Assembly: GCA_964506645.1 (NCBI GenBank)
Contig: CAZDML010000019.1
Coordinates: 1 to 23,042 of the forward strand
Reading direction: 5' to 3'
DNA: 23,042 bases
DNA from: CAZDML01 sp964506645
GTDB taxonomy: Bacteria > Elusimicrobiota > Elusimicrobia > 2-01-FULL-59-12
Shown here: in pieces, positions 15,233-23,042 of the stretch
Numbering within the stretch: position 1 is the stretch's first letter
Layout of the letters: each line of letters opens with the position of its first letter
Translations under genes and position numbers: made by a program
The notes under the pieces: model-generated
Told to the model about the DNA's origin: nothing
Database searches by the model: none
Seen by the model: only the letters and a program-made list of their open reading frames with translations

Positions 15233-17251
15233 ATGGATAAATCCGAAGCTAAAAAAACTGCTGAACAACTGCGCGAAACCATTCGCCAGCACGACTACCG
15301 CTATTACGTCCTGTCTCAACCCACGATTTCTGATACCGAATACGACAAACTCTACAAACAGCTCACTTCCTTAGAAAAAGAATTTCCTGAACTGATCCAC
15401 CCCGATTCACCGACTCAGCGCGTCGGAGGCCAGGCCGTATCAAGCTTTACGGAGGTCAAACACCGCGTTCCCATGCTCTCATTGGACAACACTTACAATG
15501 AAAACGAAGTATTGGAATGGGATGACCGGCTGGAAAAAAATCTCGGAATTACTGAATTTGATTACATCACCGAGCCCAAAATCGATGGGGTCAGCGCATC
15601 GCTGCTATACGAAAACGGCCGATTTACCCGCGGCGCGACCCGCGGCGATGGGGATACCGGTGAAGACATTACGGCCAATTTAAAAACCATCCGATCCATC
15701 CCCCTGCGCCTGCAAGCACCCTTTCCAAAAGCTCTTGAAGTTCGCGGCGAAGTCTTCATGGACAAAAAAGATTTCGCCAAAATGAATGCACAGGCTCAGA
15801 AAGTGGGGGAAGAAATGTTCGCCAACCCGCGCAATGCAGCCGCTGGATCCCTGCGTCAAAAGGATCCCGCTGTTACGGCTGAGCGCCCTTTACGCTTTCT
15901 TGTCCATTCCTTTGGTTACGTTGAAGGTGCTTCGTGGGAAACCCATTGGGATTTCATCCGCGCCTGCGCCACCATGGGCATTCCCACGTCACAAATATTA
16001 CAGCGTTGCGCTACCATCATGGATTGCATGCGCGCTTGCCGGCAAATTGAGAAGCAACGCGAAACACTGGATTACGAAATTGATGGAGCTGTTATCAAAA
16101 TTAACCGCTTCAGCCTCCGTGAGAAAATGGGGACGACTCATAAATCACCGCGCTGGGCTGTGGCCTATAAATTTGAAAGTTATCAGGCCACCACGACCGT
16201 ATTAAACATTGAGTGTTCGGTCGGGCGTACCGGCACAATTACCCCGGTCGCCAAGCTCAAACCCGTCTCCTGCGGTGGTGTCACTATTTCGAATGCCTCG
16301 CTCCATAACTTTGACGAAATCAAGCGTCTGGACGTACGCATCGGAAATACTGTTTTAGTAGAACGCGCAGGTGACGTCATCCCCAAAGTCCTCAAAGTAG
16401 TCGTCGAGGAAGGTAAAAAGCAGCAAGGCAAGCCGTTTACGGTGCCGACCGAGTGCCCCGTCTGTGAAGCACCCATCGTTAAAGAGAAAGAGATCGAAGT
16501 CGCCTATCGCTGTTCCAACCCCGGGTGCCCTGCGCAGGTGCGTCGTTCTGTGCTGCATTTTGCCAGTCGTGATGCCATGGATATCGACGGTTTGGGTGAA
16601 GTGGTGGTGAATGAGCTCGTCGCTAAGAAACTCGTAAAAGATGTGGCCGATATTTACAGCCTCACACGCGGCGAACTGCTCAAACTTCCGCTCTTCGCCG
16701 ATAAAAAAGCAGATAATTTGCTCAAGGCTATTGAAAAAAGCAAAAAAGAACCACTTTCCAAAGTCTTATTTGGCCTCGGCATTCGCCACGTTGGGGAAAA
16801 AGCCGCGATGGTGCTCGCCGAACAGTTTGGCACTCTCGATGCACTTTCTCAAGCCTCCGAGTCCGACCTGCGTAAAATTCATGAAATTGGTCCAGTGATG
16901 GCACAATCGATTGTGTCCTATTTCAGCCTCTCGACCACCAAAACCATTTTGAACAAGCTTAAGCGTACGGGCCTTTCAATGAAAGAGGAGAAACCTATCC
17001 GCAAAGGACCCCAAGTCCTGGCTGGAAAAACAGTGGTTTTTACGGGTGAACTTCAAAAATTATCACGTTCGGAAGCCGAAAAAAAAGTGCGGGAGCTCGG
17101 CGGAAATGCGACGGGCAGTGTCTCCGCAAAAACTGACTTCGTCGTCGTCGGAAAAGAACCTGGCTCTAAGGCCACTAAAGCCCAAAAATTGGGCGTTAAA
17201 ATCCTCTCCGAAAGAGACTTCCTCGCTCTGCTGCCCAACGGTCACAACTGA
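15233..17251 (+). CDS. ligA: NAD-dependent DNA ligase
   Basis: This 672-residue enzyme seals nicks in replication and repair using NAD+. The Ia domain (residues 1-70) includes the YRYYV and ISDTEYD motifs that bind NMN. The adenylation lysine is Lys116 in EPKIDGVSASL, followed by RGDGDTGEDIT. The OB fold follows (VGRTGTITPVAKLKPV). A C4 zinc finger uses Cys408, Cys411, Cys427 and Cys432. Helix-hairpin-helix repeats lie around residues 440-570, and a BRCT domain runs from about 595 (GKTVVFTGEL) to the end. All domains are present at normal length. The start is three bases after nusB; the nearest purine-rich site, AGGG, is rather far upstream. Confidence 0.97.
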   Translation: MDKSEAKKTAEQLRETIRQHDYRYYVLSQPTISDTEYDKLYKQLTSLEKEFPELIHPDSPTQRVGGQAVSSFTEVKHRVPMLSLDNTYNENEVLEWDDRLEKNLGITEFDYITEPKIDGVSASLLYENGRFTRGATRGDGDTGEDITANLKTIRSIPLRLQAPFPKALEVRGEVFMDKKDFAKMNAQAQKVGEEMFANPRNAAAGSLRQKDPAVTAERPLRFLVHSFGYVEGASWETHWDFIRACATMGIPTSQILQRCATIMDCMRACRQIEKQRETLDYEIDGAVIKINRFSLREKMGTTHKSPRWAVAYKFESYQATTTVLNIECSVGRTGTITPVAKLKPVSCGGVTISNASLHNFDEIKRLDVRIGNTVLVERAGDVIPKVLKVVVEEGKKQQGKPFTVPTECPVCEAPIVKEKEIEVAYRCSNPGCPAQVRRSVLHFASRDAMDIDGLGEVVVNELVAKKLVKDVADIYSLTRGELLKLPLFADKKADNLLKAIEKSKKEPLSKVLFGLGIRHVGEKAAMVLAEQFGTLDALSQASESDLRKIHEIGPVMAQSIVSYFSLSTTKTILNKLKRTGLSMKEEKPIRKGPQVLAGKTVVFTGELQKLSRSEAEKKVRELGGNATGSVSAKTDFVVVGKEPGSKATKAQKLGVKILSERDFLALLPNGHN

Positions 17252-17298
17252 TTTTGTAGAATACAACTATTCCCAACCCCATTTTTAGAGGTATTTCC

Positions 17299-18876
17299 AT
17301 GAGCAAGATCCAAAAGCGCTGTTTAATTAGTGTGACCGACAAAACCGGTATTGTTGAATTTGCTGACCAGCTGACCAAAATGGGCTGGGAAATTATTTCC
17401 ACCGGCGGCACGGCCAAAGCCCTCAAGCAAGGGGAAGTCTCTGTTCGTGAAGTAAGCGACATTACCGGTTTCCCAGAAATTCTAGACGGCCGCGTCAAAA
17501 CCCTTCAGCCCCAAATTTTCGGTGGTCTACTGGCTATCCGCGACAATCCTCGCCATGTGAAAGAAATGCAGGAACACGATATTGCACCGATTGATATTGT
17601 GGTCGTGAATCTCTACCCTTTTGAACGCGTCGTCACTCAGGAACGCCTGGAAGAAAAAGAACTTATTGAATACATTGACATTGGCGGTCCGAGCCTGCTG
17701 CGTGCGGCCGGAAAGAACTTTCACAATGTCACCATTCTTTGTGATCCAGCCGATTATGAAAAAGTGCTTCAGGAACTCGCCGACCGCAAAGGAGATACCT
17801 CAGTAGAAACCAAACGCCGCCTGGCGGGCAAAGCGTTTGCACACACCGCGCGTTACGATGCCGTCATCTCCTCCTATTTCCGCGAACGCAGCAAAGAAGA
17901 CAATATCTTCCCGCAAGAAATGACCATTGGTTTGAAACGCCTCCAAACACTCCGCTATGGGGAAAACCCACATCAAAAAGCTGCGCTCTACCAGGAGACC
18001 GGAGCACGCAGTGTCGACTGGGGCATAGTCACGGCAAAACAGCTGCAGGGCAAAGAGCTCTCCTACAACAACTATCTTGATCTCGACTCGGCCTGGAATC
18101 TCATCAGCGAATTTCAGAACACCGCCTGTGTCATCATCAAACACAACAATCCCTGCGGCGTTGCCACGGCCGACAAAGCGGTCGATGCGTTCCGCGCTGC
18201 GCTGGCCTGTGATCCGATGAGCGCCTTTGGCGGGATTGTCGGGTTCAACAAAGAAGTCGACGGAGCCACCGCGGAGGAAATGACAAAAATTTTCTTGGAA
18301 TGTGTTGTCGCTCCCGGCTACCGTCCGGAAGCGATGGACGTCTTCAAAAAGAAAGAGAACTTACGTGTTCTTCAGCTACCCTCCTTTATTACGACCGCGG
18401 CAAAAGAATTTGATGTTCGACGTGTCTCCGGGGGTCTTTTGGTACAGGAAAAAGATTATGCGCAGTCCACAGAACTTAAAACCGTCAGCAAACGTGCGCC
18501 GACTCCCGAAGAATCAGCGTCCATCGATATCGCCTGGCGTGTTTGCAAGCACATGAAGTCCAACGCCATCGTCCTGGCGCGCGGGCTGCAAGTGGTCGGC
18601 CTGGGGACGGGACAGATGTCTCGTATTGATGCACTCAAAGTCGCCTGGATGAAACTTAATCAACAACAGCCGCTCATCTTGGCCAATCAAAAACCGCTGG
18701 TTCTGGCCTCCGATGCTTTCTTCCCGTTCCGGGATTGCGTCGATGAAGCTAATAAAATGGGGATTTCCTCCATTATTCAACCTGGCGGATCTGTTCGTGA
18801 TGCCGACTCGATTCAGGCCGCCAATGAATACGGCATGAGCATGGTCTTCACCGGCATGCGTCACTTCCGGCATTAA
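17299..18876 (+). CDS. purH: bifunctional AICAR formyltransferase / IMP cyclohydrolase
   Basis: This 525-residue enzyme performs the last two steps of purine synthesis, formylating AICAR with 10-formyl-THF and closing the ring to IMP. The N-terminal MGS-like cyclohydrolase domain has STGGTAKAL (34-42) and RVKTL. The transformylase domain has the catalytic Lys281-His282 in KHNNPCGVA, followed by SAFGGIVGFN, and the MSRIDAL and SDAFFPFRD motifs near the end. Around residues 70-74 the usual LHP-x-x-HGG reads LQPQIFGG. The length is standard. An AGAGG site lies ahead of the ATG, after a 47-base gap that holds only a short inverted repeat (TTGTA-GAA-TACAA, 17254-17266). Confidence 0.96.
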   Translation: MSKIQKRCLISVTDKTGIVEFADQLTKMGWEIISTGGTAKALKQGEVSVREVSDITGFPEILDGRVKTLQPQIFGGLLAIRDNPRHVKEMQEHDIAPIDIVVVNLYPFERVVTQERLEEKELIEYIDIGGPSLLRAAGKNFHNVTILCDPADYEKVLQELADRKGDTSVETKRRLAGKAFAHTARYDAVISSYFRERSKEDNIFPQEMTIGLKRLQTLRYGENPHQKAALYQETGARSVDWGIVTAKQLQGKELSYNNYLDLDSAWNLISEFQNTACVIIKHNNPCGVATADKAVDAFRAALACDPMSAFGGIVGFNKEVDGATAEEMTKIFLECVVAPGYRPEAMDVFKKKENLRVLQLPSFITTAAKEFDVRRVSGGLLVQEKDYAQSTELKTVSKRAPTPEESASIDIAWRVCKHMKSNAIVLARGLQVVGLGTGQMSRIDALKVAWMKLNQQQPLILANQKPLVLASDAFFPFRDCVDEANKMGISSIIQPGGSVRDADSIQAANEYGMSMVFTGMRHFRH

Positions 18877-18878
18877 TC

Positions 18879-19205
18879 ATGAGCAGCCCTATTCACATCA
18901 TTGCCACCGTCAAAATCAAGGCGGGAAAGGAAAAAGAAGCAGCGCCGGTTCTTAAAAGCCTCATCCAACCGACACATCAGGAGCCTGGATGCGTGCGCTA
19001 CGCACTCCACCAATCCACCCAGGATCCACGCACGTACTACTACATTGAACAGTGGCGCTCACAAGAAGACCTTCAAAAACATCTCACCTCTTCGCACATC
19101 GCACCGGTCATAGCACGTAAAGATGAGCTTTTAGACCTACTGCATATCGATGTCGTGAACCCGCTGCCACTGGGAACACCCGCCAAGGAAGCCCTCTGGG
19201 GCTAA
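18879..19205 (+). CDS. ABM-domain (YgiN-like) putative quinol monooxygenase
   Basis: This 108-residue protein is a single antibiotic-biosynthesis-monooxygenase domain, a dimeric ferredoxin-like fold. The family pattern is visible: IHIIATVKIKAGKE near the start, EPGCVRYALHQSTQDPRTYYYIEQW in the middle, and SQEDLQKHLTSSHI. Members include cofactor-free quinol oxygenases such as YgiN and many proteins of unknown substrate. It starts two bases after purH with no Shine-Dalgarno site, so it is probably co-translated with it. It is the last gene before a 138-base gap. The exact activity is not predictable. Confidence 0.85.
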   Translation: MSSPIHIIATVKIKAGKEKEAAPVLKSLIQPTHQEPGCVRYALHQSTQDPRTYYYIEQWRSQEDLQKHLTSSHIAPVIARKDELLDLLHIDVVNPLPLGTPAKEALWG

Positions 19206-19266
19206 TTTTGAGCCAGTCGTAGTTCACAAACTTGCTGATTTGTCGCGCCATTTTGAATTTCCTTCC

Positions 19267-19295
19267 TTGACATCCCGTCGGGGATTTGATTTCAT
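19267..19295 (+). promoter_or_regulatory. sigma-70-like promoter before the DUF4912-GH57 unit
   Basis: A perfect TTGACA (19267-19272) is followed after 17 bases by TTTCAT (19290-19295), four of six matches to the -10 consensus. It lies in the 138-base gap after the ABM gene, about 40-50 bases before the DUF4912 start. A small ATCCC/GGGAT stem sits within the spacer (19272-19285 region). The rest of the gap shows nothing clear. Confidence 0.45.
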
Positions 19296-19343
19296 GAGTG
19301 TGGTAGACAACGCGGTCCCGCCAAGGTACTTCAGGTAAGGAAT

Positions 19344-20033
19344 ATGGACACACCCAGCAGCAACCTCCGGTCTACGGACCAAGAAGCTCAAAAATTCATA
19401 CTTCAGGCCGAATCGGTATCTGGAGACGGCATATCCTTGCCCAAAACCTATGGGGATACTCTGTTGGTTGCGATGGCGCGCGATCCCTATTGGTTTTTTG
19501 TCTATTGGGATATGTCGAAAGACCGCATTCAGGCCATTCGCGAGCAACACGGCGCTGATATCTGGACCCGTTCGGCCACTGTGCTGCGCGTCTATGACGT
19601 CACCGATATCGACTTTAACGGCTCCAACGCGCATTCTTTCTTCGACGTGAACGTTCTTTTCGACAGCTATCAGTGGTACGCACGCGTCTCTACACCGGGC
19701 CGACATTACTTGATTGAGCTGGGGCTACGCCTGGCCGACGGCCGCTTTATCGCTCTGCTGCGCTCGAACGATGTTTTGCTTCCCATGGGACACGTCTCTG
19801 ATCAAACGGATAGCCAGTGGATGGCGGTCAGCCTGAGCGAACAGGAAGAATGGAACCGACAGCTTCAGTCCGCTGTAGGTGCCGATTCCTCCAGTCGCTC
19901 ATCGTCAGAAATCGTGAAAAGCATGGCACAGCGCTGGGAATTTTTACGTTCGGTGTTCTCGACGGCCTCCTCTCGGCTCTCCAGTCCAGGGCAGTGGATG
20001 TCCTCTGACAAGGAAGAAAAAACCCGTGGGTAA
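19344..20033 (+). CDS. DUF4912 domain protein
   Basis: This 229-residue protein has the DUF4912 pattern: LPKTYGDT at residues 32-39 and MARDPYWFFVYWD at 44-56, followed by a beta-rich domain with LRVYDVTDIDFNG, WYARV and the YLIELGLRLADGRFIALLRSN segment. The C-terminal 60 residues are Ser-rich and look flexible. There is no signal peptide. DUF4912 proteins are often found beside GH57 branching enzymes, and I read the fold as Ig/carbohydrate-binding-like, but the biochemical role is not established as far as I know. AGGTAAGGA precedes the ATG. It overlaps the GH57 gene by eight bases, which argues for tight coupling with glycogen-type polysaccharide metabolism. Confidence 0.85.
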   Translation: MDTPSSNLRSTDQEAQKFILQAESVSGDGISLPKTYGDTLLVAMARDPYWFFVYWDMSKDRIQAIREQHGADIWTRSATVLRVYDVTDIDFNGSNAHSFFDVNVLFDSYQWYARVSTPGRHYLIELGLRLADGRFIALLRSNDVLLPMGHVSDQTDSQWMAVSLSEQEEWNRQLQSAVGADSSSRSSSEIVKSMAQRWEFLRSVFSTASSRLSSPGQWMSSDKEEKTRG

Positions 20034-21642
20034 CGAAAAAGGATATCTTTCGCTCGTTCTGCATGCGCACCTGCCGTTTGTGCGTCATCCGGAATACGAC
20101 GACTTCCTGGAAGAAGATTGGCTCTTTGAAGCCATCACGGAAACCTATTTGCCTTTGCTCGATGTGATGACACGACTGGTCACGGAAAAAGTCAATTTCC
20201 GCATGACCATGTCGATCACCCCGCCGCTATGCGCCATGCTCTCCGACAGTCTGTTGCAATCGCGCTACCGACGCTATCTCTACAAACTCATCGAATTGGC
20301 GGAAAAAGAAGCCCATCGCACACGCGATCTCGGCCTTTTCCACGAGTCTGCCAAGATGTACGTGACCAAGCTCAAGCGCTGCCGGGAACTCTATGACGAC
20401 TGGTATCGAGGCAACCTGCTGCAGGCGTTCCGTCAACTGCAAGATCAGGGAGTGCTCGAAATCATTACCTGTGGTGCCACCCACGGCTATTTACCGCTCA
20501 TGACTCATCGCCAGGCTGCCCGCGCACAGATCCGCGTAGCCGCTGACGAATACCAGCGCTTTTTTGGACGCCGAGCCCGCGGCATTTGGCTTCCGGAATG
20601 TGCTTACAAAGAAGGCGTCGATGAACTTCTCAAAGAACAAGGCATCCGCTTTTTCTTCATGGAAGCACACGGACTTCTCTACGGGAAACCCCGACCGCGT
20701 TACGGCGTATACGCCCCGGCCTACTGTCCGTCCGGCGTTGCGGCAATCGCACGCGACATGGAATCGGCTCATCAAGTGTGGTCGGCTGAAACCGGTTATC
20801 CCGGTGATCCGAAGTACCGCGAATTTTACCGCGACGTGGGCTATGACCTCGATTATGAGTATGTGAAGCCCTATCTGCATTCGGACGGCGTACGCCGTAA
20901 CACTGGACTGAAGTACTACCGCATCACCGGCCGCGTGCCCCTAAACGCCAAAGAGCCGTATCACCCGCACGAAGCGCGCGAAACGGCGGCCAGTCATGCC
21001 GGAAACTTCATGTTTAACCGCCAGAAGCAGGTGGAACATCTCTACGGTGCGATGGGGAAAAAACCGCTCATCACCTGCATGTATGACGCAGAGCTCTTCG
21101 GCCACTGGTGGTACGAAGGACCCGAATTCATCGAGTTTTTGTTCCGCAAAATGCATTACGACCAGAAAGATGTACGACTCATTACCCCCAGTGAGTACTT
21201 GGCGGAGAACCCCAACAATCAGGTAATGCAGCCCGAAATGTCCTCGTGGGGAGATAAAGGGTATTATGAAGTGTGGCTCAATGGAGCCAATGATTGGATT
21301 TACCGTCATCTACACAAAGCCGCGGAGCTGATGATTGATCTGGCCGACAGCTATCCCAGCGCAACCGGTCTCCAATCGCGGGCCCTCAATCAAGCAGCGC
21401 GCGAACTGTTTTTGGCGCAATCCTCTGACTGGGCCTTTTTAATGACGGTTGGCACGGCCATGACGTATGCACAGAAACGAACCAAAGATCATGTTCACCG
21501 GTTTATGACACTCAACGATCAAATCCGGCGCAATGCCATCGACGAAGGCTTTTTAAGTGAAATCGAGCGTCGAGACACCATTTTTCCACACTTAGATTAC
21601 CGCGTCTTTCGAACCGCGCGGCAGGAGGTCAGTCTCACATGA
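20026..21642 (+). CDS. GH57 1,4-alpha-glucan branching enzyme (DUF1957 C-terminal domain)
   Basis: This 538-residue enzyme should form alpha-1,6 branches in glycogen-like glucans in the cytoplasm. All five GH57 regions typical of branching enzymes are present: HAHLPFVRH (13-21), CGATHGYLPL (149-158), GIWLPECAY with nucleophile Glu191, YDAELFGHWWYEGP with acid/base Asp354, and EMSSWGDKGYYEVWLNGANDWIYRH near residue 410. Asp354 coincides with the numbering reported for Thermococcus TK1436. The C-terminal helical DUF1957 domain follows. The start is GTG 20026, nine bases after AGGAAG, overlapping the DUF4912 gene. The stop overlaps the next ATG (ATGA). Confidence 0.94.
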   Translation: MGNEKGYLSLVLHAHLPFVRHPEYDDFLEEDWLFEAITETYLPLLDVMTRLVTEKVNFRMTMSITPPLCAMLSDSLLQSRYRRYLYKLIELAEKEAHRTRDLGLFHESAKMYVTKLKRCRELYDDWYRGNLLQAFRQLQDQGVLEIITCGATHGYLPLMTHRQAARAQIRVAADEYQRFFGRRARGIWLPECAYKEGVDELLKEQGIRFFFMEAHGLLYGKPRPRYGVYAPAYCPSGVAAIARDMESAHQVWSAETGYPGDPKYREFYRDVGYDLDYEYVKPYLHSDGVRRNTGLKYYRITGRVPLNAKEPYHPHEARETAASHAGNFMFNRQKQVEHLYGAMGKKPLITCMYDAELFGHWWYEGPEFIEFLFRKMHYDQKDVRLITPSEYLAENPNNQVMQPEMSSWGDKGYYEVWLNGANDWIYRHLHKAAELMIDLADSYPSATGLQSRALNQAARELFLAQSSDWAFLMTVGTAMTYAQKRTKDHVHRFMTLNDQIRRNAIDEGFLSEIERRDTIFPHLDYRVFRTARQEVSLT

Positions 21643-21692
21643 GTCTTTCACTGAGTCGCCGTAAAGAGTCCGTCACAAGGAGGACAGTCATG
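21623..21692 (+). promoter_or_regulatory. two successive Shine-Dalgarno/ATG pairs in one frame
   Basis: AGGAGG (21623-21628) lies ten bases before ATG 21639, and AAGGAGG (21677-21683) lies six bases before ATG 21690. The two ATGs are in frame, 17 codons apart. The stretches AGGAGGTCAGTC and AGGAGGACAGTC differ at one base. Confidence 0.6.
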
Positions 21693-22160
21693 GCATCCAA
21701 CACGACCCCCAATGGGTCTACCGTAAGTCCCGTCACACCCGCAAGCACGAATACTGCAGGGAAAGCAAAACGCAAAGCACCGGCCAAGGCCAAAGCACCC
21801 GCGCGGGCCAAAGCTGCACCAGTGGCTGTCAGCGCCAGCCAGCCTGTTGAAATTCTGTTCACGCAGGAACCCAATCCGTATCATCAGCCCGTCCCGCCGT
21901 ATCTGTGGATCGATTTTCCGCAGCAGGGCGACCGCTTGTTAGGACCCGACTACGTGGTCCGTATGGGTGTGGGAGGAGCCGATCTCGTACAGATTTCCTT
22001 CGATGGCGGTTCCTGGCAAAATTGCCGTTTGACCTCCGGTTATTGGTGGTATGACTGGTCGGGCATCACGCCGGGCAAGCACACCTTGGTGGCGCGCATG
22101 CGCACCGCAGATGGACGCTGGTTCCGCACGCCCGTGCGCAGCTGCGACCGACGTCCCTAA
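21639..22160 (+). CDS. small protein with basic Ala/Lys/Pro linker and Ig-like domain, glycogen-unit partner
   Basis: This 173-residue protein (156 if the ATG at 21690 is used) has no signal peptide. Residues 41-60 are a histone-H1-like stretch of Lys, Ala, Arg and Pro. Residues about 88-165 look like one beta-sandwich: YLWIDFPQQGDRLLGP, then VQISFDGGSWQNC, GYWWYDWSGITPGKHTLVARM and DGRWF. That layout resembles bacterial Ig-like or isoamylase early-set/carbohydrate-binding modules, and the Trp/Tyr cluster would suit glucan binding, but I cannot name a family. Its ATG overlaps the GH57 stop, so the two are probably translated together. A second, stronger start site lies inside. Function is unknown. 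Confidence 0.7.
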   Translation: MSLSLSRRKESVTRRTVMASNTTPNGSTVSPVTPASTNTAGKAKRKAPAKAKAPARAKAAPVAVSASQPVEILFTQEPNPYHQPVPPYLWIDFPQQGDRLLGPDYVVRMGVGGADLVQISFDGGSWQNCRLTSGYWWYDWSGITPGKHTLVARMRTADGRWFRTPVRSCDRRP

Positions 22161-22202
22161 GCGCTCAAAAATCTTTTATAGAGGTTTGTTAAAACGGCTT
22201 GA

Positions 22203-23042
22203 ATGAAAACCGCAGAGATACGTTCATCGTTCTTAAAGTATTTTGAAAGTAATCAGCACACCGTAGTTCCTTCCGACTCTCTGATCCCTTCTACGGATCC
22301 GACCCTGCTTTTTACCAGCGCAGGGATGGTGCAATTCAAGCCGAACTTTCAAAACCCTGATTCCAGCCCTTTCAAACGAGCAGCGACCTGTCAGAAATGT
22401 CTTCGCACCTCCGATATCGAACGGGTCGGCCAAACCTTGCGCCACCTCACGTTTTTCGAGATGCTGGGCAACTTCTCGTTTGGGGACTACTTCAAGAAAG
22501 ATGCCATAGCTTGGGGGTGGGAGTTTTTAACAAAGAAAGCCGGGCTCTCAGCCGACAGACTCATCATTTCGGTCCACAAAAGCGATGACGAAGCGCTCGA
22601 ACTCTGGGCCAAACATACGGCGCGCAACCGTATTGTGAAACTCGATGATGACACCAATTTCTGGACGATGGGCCCGACCGGTCCCTGCGGTCCCTGTTCT
22701 GAAATTCTCTGGGACCGTGGTGCCGAATGGAGTTGCGGCAAACCCACCTGTGGGCCGGCCTGTGATTGCGACCGTTACCTCGAAATCTGGAATCTCGTAT
22801 TTACGCAGTTCGACCGCAGCGCGGATGGTAAGTTGACTCCATTGCCCCGCAAAAATATCGACACGGGGATGGGGCTCGAACGCCTCACCTTACTCCTGCA
22901 AAATACCTCCAGCCCGTTTGGAACCGATGGTTTCCAAGTCATTTTCAAAGAGCTCGGCAAGATTAGCAAGATCGATATCCCACAGGAAAAGAATGAGCCC
23001 GGTGCGGTCACGCCTCAGCAGGCCTCCTTCCGCCGCATTGCC
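22203..23042 (+). CDS. alaS: alanyl-tRNA synthetase, N-terminal part (runs off the window)
   Basis: The first 280 codons are open to the window edge. AlaS charges tRNA-Ala in the cytoplasm. The N-terminus MKTAEIRSSFLKYFESNQHTVVPS is typical, followed by the class II core: LFTSAGMVQFKP, TCQKCLRTSDIERVG, TFFEMLGNFSFGDYFK, and FWTMGPTGPCGPCSEI. NIDTGMGLERLTLLLQ marks the end of the catalytic domain. The ATG at 22203 is set by homology. There is no well-placed Shine-Dalgarno site; AGAGG near 22181 is about 18 bases away. The 42-base gap upstream holds no clear terminator. The editing and C-Ala domains lie beyond the window. Confidence 0.96.
   Translation, partial: MKTAEIRSSFLKYFESNQHTVVPSDSLIPSTDPTLLFTSAGMVQFKPNFQNPDSSPFKRAATCQKCLRTSDIERVGQTLRHLTFFEMLGNFSFGDYFKKDAIAWGWEFLTKKAGLSADRLIISVHKSDDEALELWAKHTARNRIVKLDDDTNFWTMGPTGPCGPCSEILWDRGAEWSCGKPTCGPACDCDRYLEIWNLVFTQFDRSADGKLTPLPRKNIDTGMGLERLTLLLQNTSSPFGTDGFQVIFKELGKISKIDIPQEKNEPGAVTPQQASFRRIA

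Noticed and set aside
17079..17086. Run of eight A bases in the ligA BRCT region
   Set aside because: A possible slippage site, but the frame continues intact to a normal C-terminus and nothing suggests programmed frameshifting.
17254..17266. TTGTA-GAA-TACAA inverted repeat with TAGAAT before purH
   Set aside because: TAGAAT resembles a -10 box but no -35 lies at usable spacing and the repeat is only five bases per arm; not enough for a promoter or operator call.
19294..19338. 14-codon open frame MSVVDNAVPPRYFR ahead of the DUF4912 gene
   Set aside because: Its stop touches the downstream ribosome site, which could suggest a leader peptide, but its ATG overlaps the predicted -10 box and it has no Shine-Dalgarno site of its own.

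Overview
The window is about 23 kb with every recognisable gene on the + strand, packed nose to tail. The longest gaps are 155 bp before smc and 138 bp before the DUF4912 gene, so no stretch over 300 bases lacks a gene. I saw no tRNA, rRNA, CRISPR array, insertion sequence or phage gene. GC content is moderate. The mix of genes points to an anaerobic or facultative bacterium from a little-cultured phylum: an acyl-CoA dehydrogenase with ferredoxin-fused ETF, a GH57 branching enzyme with a DUF4912 partner, a secreted leucine-rich-repeat protein and a GT26 glycosyltransferase. Omnitrophota or Elusimicrobiota-like lineages are my best guess, by inference only.

Region 1 (1-5440) is lipid and electron-transfer metabolism: the tail of an acyl carrier protein gene, a strong hairpin, fabF, rnc, then acyl-CoA dehydrogenase, etfB and etfA. 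The EtfA carries an N-terminal two-cluster ferredoxin domain and the EtfB has the FAD-type GDT-x-x-VGP motif. Together they look like a flavin-based electron-bifurcating or confurcating acyl-CoA dehydrogenase complex. A terminator-like hairpin closes the region.

Region 2 (5440-19205) opens with smc behind a strong Shine-Dalgarno site. It continues without real gaps through a WecG/TagA-family glycosyltransferase, an exported LRR protein, a complete riboflavin pathway (ribD, riboflavin synthase, ribBA, ribH), nusB, ligA, purH and a small ABM-domain monooxygenase. The four rib genes supply flavin, which the upstream flavoprotein complex needs. No FMN riboswitch was seen.

Region 3 (19206-23042) begins with a promoter-like site and holds DUF4912, a GH57 alpha-glucan branching enzyme and a small protein with a basic Ala/Lys/Pro linker and an Ig-like domain. 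These overlap or nearly overlap and look like one glycogen-related unit. The window ends inside alaS.

The points most worth a second look are the ferredoxin-ETF-dehydrogenase module, the active-site substitutions in the TagA-like enzyme, the three-gene glycogen unit with its duplicated translation start, and a possible leaderless ribD promoter.
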